Shown one piece after another: positions 5,675-8,109 of a stretch of DNA of 8,109 bases. The position numbers were made by a program, and so were the translations under genes. Source of the DNA: Deltaproteobacteria bacterium (GTDB taxonomy: Bacteria; Desulfobacterota; Desulfobacteria; Desulfobacterales; JAFDFH01); the NCBI GenBank assembly GCA_019309945.1, contig JAFDFH010000091.1:1-8109 (forward strand). Reading direction: 5' to 3'. Below the pieces are notes generated by a model. That model did no database searches and was not told the DNA's origin. It worked only from the letters and a program-made list of their open reading frames with translations. Position 1 is the stretch's first letter, and each line of letters begins with the position of its first letter.

Positions 5675-7636
5675 TTACCAGTCCAGGGCTTCCCACCAGT
5701 CCTCACGTCCCGCGATTTTGGTGGCAGCAGCCACATGATTTTTCCACTTATGCATAAGTTCCTGAGCTTCCTTCGGGAGTTCCTTGAAGGGTATCCACCC
5801 GCTGGACCATGTGGCGCAGATGGTCGGCCAGATTTCCTGGAGGACATCCTCGTCCACAAAGCATTCGATGAAGGCCGGTTTGCTTTTGTCTCTGACATAA
5901 TCAAAGGCGCGTTTCAGTGCCGGCCGCACTTCGGAATCCTTTGTGACGAGTTCGGTGTGCAATCCGAACTCCGCAATCATCTTGTCGTAGCGGACGTTCT
6001 TGGTGGTAAACCAGCCGTCTTTTTCTCGGTTGCCGGAGGGCCAGATATTCTTCCAGAAGAAATGGCCGCCCCCCACGATCTGGTTGTTGTTATGGTGGAT
6101 AAACACGCAGGGCACATCCCAGCGGTAACAGGTTTCAATATCCATGCCACAGGCACCCATAGCGCCGTCACCCATCACGGCGATGATGGGTCTGTCTCCC
6201 TTGGTGAAGGCATTGCAACCCAGGGCCATTCCCGGGGCATGTCCGAAACCGATGGTGTCCGAGGCATCCAGAATGCGGAACTGATCTTTTACCTTGATCC
6301 AGTCAGAATAGTAGGTGGCGGCGGTAAAGCCGTCGATGATGGAATAGTATTCGTCATCCAGTTCTTCATGGAGGAATTCTGCGGTAATTCGACCTAAAAT
6401 ATCCGGATGGAGGGGATCGACACCCCGTTGCTTTTCAGTCCGTGCGAGTGTCCGTTGATGATATTCTTCCTTCTTGCTTGCTACCTCATGTCGCCAGCCA
6501 TCCCATTTTTCAGGGGGCTTGGTAATTCCCATATCCTTGGCACACTCCGTCATCAGCTTCAGGATTACCTTCATATTTCCGATCAGCTCATGTGGCGTGG
6601 GGATCGAAAGGACGGTATTATCCGGGTGTGTCTGGATCTGAGCATAGGTGGCCTGGTCTCCAAAAAACGGCGGATAACCGAACCATTCCAGACCGCCGCA
6701 GCGAAGTCCCATGATGACGCCTTTATCGCATTTGCGCATCACGTATCCTCTGGCCCGACCATAACAGTTGAGCGGGTCATACTCGGAGATGGCCCCCCTG
6801 GAGTTTCGGCGGCAGTGGCAGGGAATCCCGGTCAAGGTTACAAATTCGCGTAATTCATCCTGGGCATTATCATAGCTAACTCCCTCACCGGTAACAATCG
6901 ATGGCCGCTCGGAATCCATAAGCCACTCCATAAACCTTTTCACGTCCTCTGGAACGGGGGCCGACACTCTGGGTTTCGGGGCCCATGTACCAGGTGTATA
7001 GTGGACCAGGTAGCTTATCCGGGGTCCGATTGATTCGGATCGATCGAGATACTCATAAGTATAGGCTACCACGCAGGGTCCGGTCGGCGGCGTAACCGCG
7101 CTGCGCAGGGCCCGCTTCAACTGAAACAAAAACGTAGCGGCCCCCGGTACACGTCGGGCAGACTTCGCAATGCTTTCACACATTCTCTCGGCACGCACCA
7201 AACCCTGCAGGTTAATTTTATCGTCATCCTGCCAGCCGGATTCCCCGGCGATGTACACCATGGGAGACTGAGCGGCAAACCCCTGGGCAACACCTGCCGT
7301 GGCATAACAGATGCCTGTGGCAGGACCGGTAATTGCGATTCCAGGTCTGCAGGACATGCGTCCATATGCGTCAGCGGCGAATGTGGCCGTCTCTTCCGTG
7401 CGCACATGCACCCGTTCAATACCGGCTTTCAGGCAGTGACCCTCCATGTTCCAGCAACCCCCGGCGGTCAAGCCAAAGATCGTGTGAACGCCTTCTTCTT
7501 TGAGCATTTCTGCGGCCAAGTCAAAGACGTCCACCTCCTCGTTCAGCCATCCGGCGACATCATCAGTTGGCGCTGTCAATTGATCCTCTTCCGAGCCTGG
7601 CTTGTCGAGATCGACTACCAACTTTTCATCACTCAT
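5675..7636 (-). CDS. ThDP-dependent 2-hydroxyacyl-CoA lyase / oxalyl-CoA decarboxylase-like enzyme
   Basis: This 653-aa protein has the three domains of the acetolactate-synthase superfamily: PYR domain (about 35-200), middle domain (about 230-365), and PP domain (about 410-600). The activating glutamate of the cofactor ylide is Glu81 in VRTEETATFAADAYGR. The ThDP/Mg motif is G489-D-G-491 with Asn516-518. The PP motif GDGAMGACGMDIETCYRW resembles the oxalyl-CoA decarboxylase/2-hydroxyacyl-CoA lyase form (GD.AFG.SGME.ET..RY) rather than the acetolactate-synthase form (GDGSFQMN). Members of this clade cleave 2-hydroxyacyl-CoA to an aldehyde or ketone plus formyl-CoA, or run the reverse condensation. 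At 653 aa it is longer than typical (550-590): about 30 extra acidic residues at the N-terminus and an aromatic-rich C-terminal tail (about 603-653). It contains 18 cysteines, and the usual FGIPG loop is FGLTAGG (54-60). The start at 7636 is fixed by AGGGAGGT at 7642-7649. It lies downstream of a MeaB-type GTPase, which points to 2-hydroxyisobutyryl-CoA-type chemistry. A decarboxylase or carboligase role remains possible. Confidence 0.85.
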   Translation of the reverse strand: MSDEKLVVDLDKPGSEEDQLTAPTDDVAGWLNEEVDVFDLAAEMLKEEGVHTIFGLTAGGCWNMEGHCLKAGIERVHVRTEETATFAADAYGRMSCRPGIAITGPATGICYATAGVAQGFAAQSPMVYIAGESGWQDDDKINLQGLVRAERMCESIAKSARRVPGAATFLFQLKRALRSAVTPPTGPCVVAYTYEYLDRSESIGPRISYLVHYTPGTWAPKPRVSAPVPEDVKRFMEWLMDSERPSIVTGEGVSYDNAQDELREFVTLTGIPCHCRRNSRGAISEYDPLNCYGRARGYVMRKCDKGVIMGLRCGGLEWFGYPPFFGDQATYAQIQTHPDNTVLSIPTPHELIGNMKVILKLMTECAKDMGITKPPEKWDGWRHEVASKKEEYHQRTLARTEKQRGVDPLHPDILGRITAEFLHEELDDEYYSIIDGFTAATYYSDWIKVKDQFRILDASDTIGFGHAPGMALGCNAFTKGDRPIIAVMGDGAMGACGMDIETCYRWDVPCVFIHHNNNQIVGGGHFFWKNIWPSGNREKDGWFTTKNVRYDKMIAEFGLHTELVTKDSEVRPALKRAFDYVRDKSKPAFIECFVDEDVLQEIWPTICATWSSGWIPFKELPKEAQELMHKWKNHVAAATKIAGREDWWEALDW

Positions 7637-7641
7637 AATAT

Positions 7642-7649
7642 ACCTCCCT
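7642..7649 (-). promoter_or_regulatory. Shine-Dalgarno site deciding the ThDP-enzyme start
   Basis: AGGGAGGT on the minus strand stands 5 nt before the ATG at 7636. This supports the full-length 653-aa protein, including its unusual acidic N-terminal extension, over an internal start near residue 35. Confidence 0.8.
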
Positions 7650-7707
7650 GTTTTTGCTGAAATGAATAAAGAATGTTAACGCTTCCAATGCCTATGTTTT
7701 TTTCCAG

Positions 7708-7717
7708 CACCTCCTTT
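7708..7717 (-). promoter_or_regulatory. Orphan Shine-Dalgarno-like sequence after the MeaB stop
   Basis: AAAGGAGGTG on the minus strand begins in the TGA stop of the MeaB-type gene (7717-7719), but no ATG, GTG or TTG opens a sensible frame at proper distance behind it. The next real start is 71 nt further on and has its own ribosome site. It may be a remnant of a lost gene, a ribosome standby site, or half of a long-range pairing with the complementary sequence at 5656-5665 on the same transcript. Confidence 0.45.
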
Positions 7718-8109
7718 CATGACAATCTTTGCATCTCTTCGCGAATCCGCTCCACTATCCGGTCTCGGGCACCGTACAGATCGATTTTACGCGAATAGAC
7801 TTTGTCAACCAGTTCAAATACTTCCGTATCATTATACCATCTGGACCAGAAATCGTCCTTTAACCGGCTGAGGACAAGATCTTCGATTTCTCCCCGGATC
7901 CGTTCCTTTCTGTGTTGGGCCAGTCTGTTCTCCTTCGAGAGATATTCAAGATGTTCATCCGCAGCTTCCCACAACTCCCTGAGACCCTCTCCCCGGGTGG
8001 CAACCGTCGGAACTACAAGTGGTCGCCATGAAGCGTTTTTACAGGTAAGGTCAAGAAGCTTTTCAATTTCCATGCAGGTTATGTCCGCGTAAGGTAAATC
8101 GGCCTTGTT
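7717..8109 (-). CDS. meaB: MeaB/ArgK-type GTPase (chaperone of B12-dependent acyl-CoA mutase), C-terminal part
   Basis: The last 130 residues are present; the N-terminal G1-G3 motifs lie outside the right edge. The fragment opens with NKAD, the guanine-specifying G4 motif. A helical segment follows, then WRPLVVPTVATRGEGLREL, where VATRGEG is in the position of the G5 loop (usually SA..G.G). It ends in a long charged helical region (about 60-130, rich in Arg/Glu/Leu) typical of the MeaB dimerisation arm. The family protects and reloads adenosylcobalamin mutases such as methylmalonyl-CoA or 2-hydroxyisobutyryl-CoA mutase (MeaH). The N-terminal boundary is not visible, so a fusion to the mutase (as in IcmF) cannot be excluded. 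In IcmF, however, the GTPase is followed by the mutase domain, and here the protein simply ends, so a free-standing MeaB is likelier. The gene ends 80 bp before the ThDP-enzyme gene with no terminator between, suggesting one transcript. Confidence 0.87.
   Translation of the reverse strand, partial: NKADLPYADITCMEIEKLLDLTCKNASWRPLVVPTVATRGEGLRELWEAADEHLEYLSKENRLAQHRKERIRGEIEDLVLSRLKDDFWSRWYNDTEVFELVDKVYSRKIDLYGARDRIVERIREEMQRLS

Noticed and set aside
5663..6397. A 244-codon open frame on the plus strand, preceded by a perfect AAAGGAGGTGAT sequence.
   Set aside because: It is wholly antisense to the well-supported ThDP enzyme, its product matches no family I know, and the ribosome site is too close to its first start codons. 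The well-spaced ATG at 5671 opens only 28 codons.
7676..7720. A 14-codon basic mini-ORF on the minus strand whose ATG overlaps the GTPase stop (ATGA).
   Set aside because: It has no ribosome site of its own, ends far from the next start, and its codons simply read through the orphan ribosome-site sequence.

Overview
The window looks like part of a catabolic cluster from a strictly anaerobic bacterium, most likely a Desulfobacterota (sulfate-reducer type) genome. The basis is the gene content: oxygen-sensitive Fe-S 2-hydroxyacyl-CoA dehydratase components, a chaperone GTPase for a B12-dependent acyl-CoA mutase, and a cysteine-rich thiamine diphosphate (ThDP) enzyme. Taxonomy is inferred from this style of gene content, not from a marker gene. 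All seven recognised genes lie on the minus strand, so the window reads biologically from right to left. Both terminal genes are cut by the window edges.

Layout in transcription order. (1) 8109-7717: C-terminal part of a MeaB/ArgK-type GTPase. (2) 7636-5675: a 653-aa ThDP-dependent enzyme of the oxalyl-CoA decarboxylase / 2-hydroxyacyl-CoA lyase clade, closed by a clear intrinsic terminator (5648-5601). (3) 5574-4324: a VWA/MIDAS protein of the kind that usually partners a MoxR AAA+ ATPase. (4) 4237-3062: an M24-family metallopeptidase with all five metal ligands. (5) 3036-2884: a 153-bp imperfect palindrome with 23-bp terminal inverted repeats, resembling a MITE. (6) 2829-1441 and 1428-256: large and small subunits of a 2-hydroxyacyl-CoA dehydratase / benzoyl-CoA reductase-like enzyme. 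(7) 252-1: the N-terminus of the matching ATP-dependent activator (BadF/BcrA/HgdC-type ATPase).

How the genes may work together (inference). A MeaB-type chaperone beside a 2-hydroxyacyl-CoA lyase-like enzyme is the arrangement expected for the 2-hydroxyisobutyryl-CoA route. In that route acetone (or another carbonyl compound) plus formyl-CoA gives a branched 2-hydroxyacyl-CoA, which a B12-dependent mutase rearranges to a 3-hydroxyacyl-CoA. The mutase itself would lie upstream, outside the window. The downstream Fe-S dehydratase with its activator acts on 2-hydroxyacyl-CoA thioesters, the product class of the lyase run in the condensing direction, so the two modules could be metabolically linked. 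However, a terminator and a MITE-like element separate them, so they may be only neighbours. The VWA protein could help mature or reactivate one of these metallo- or cofactor enzymes. The role of the M24 protein here is unexplained.

No stretch over 300 bases lacks a gene. The largest gap (2830-3061, 232 bp) is mostly filled by the MITE-like palindrome. No tRNA, rRNA, CRISPR array or transposase gene was seen.
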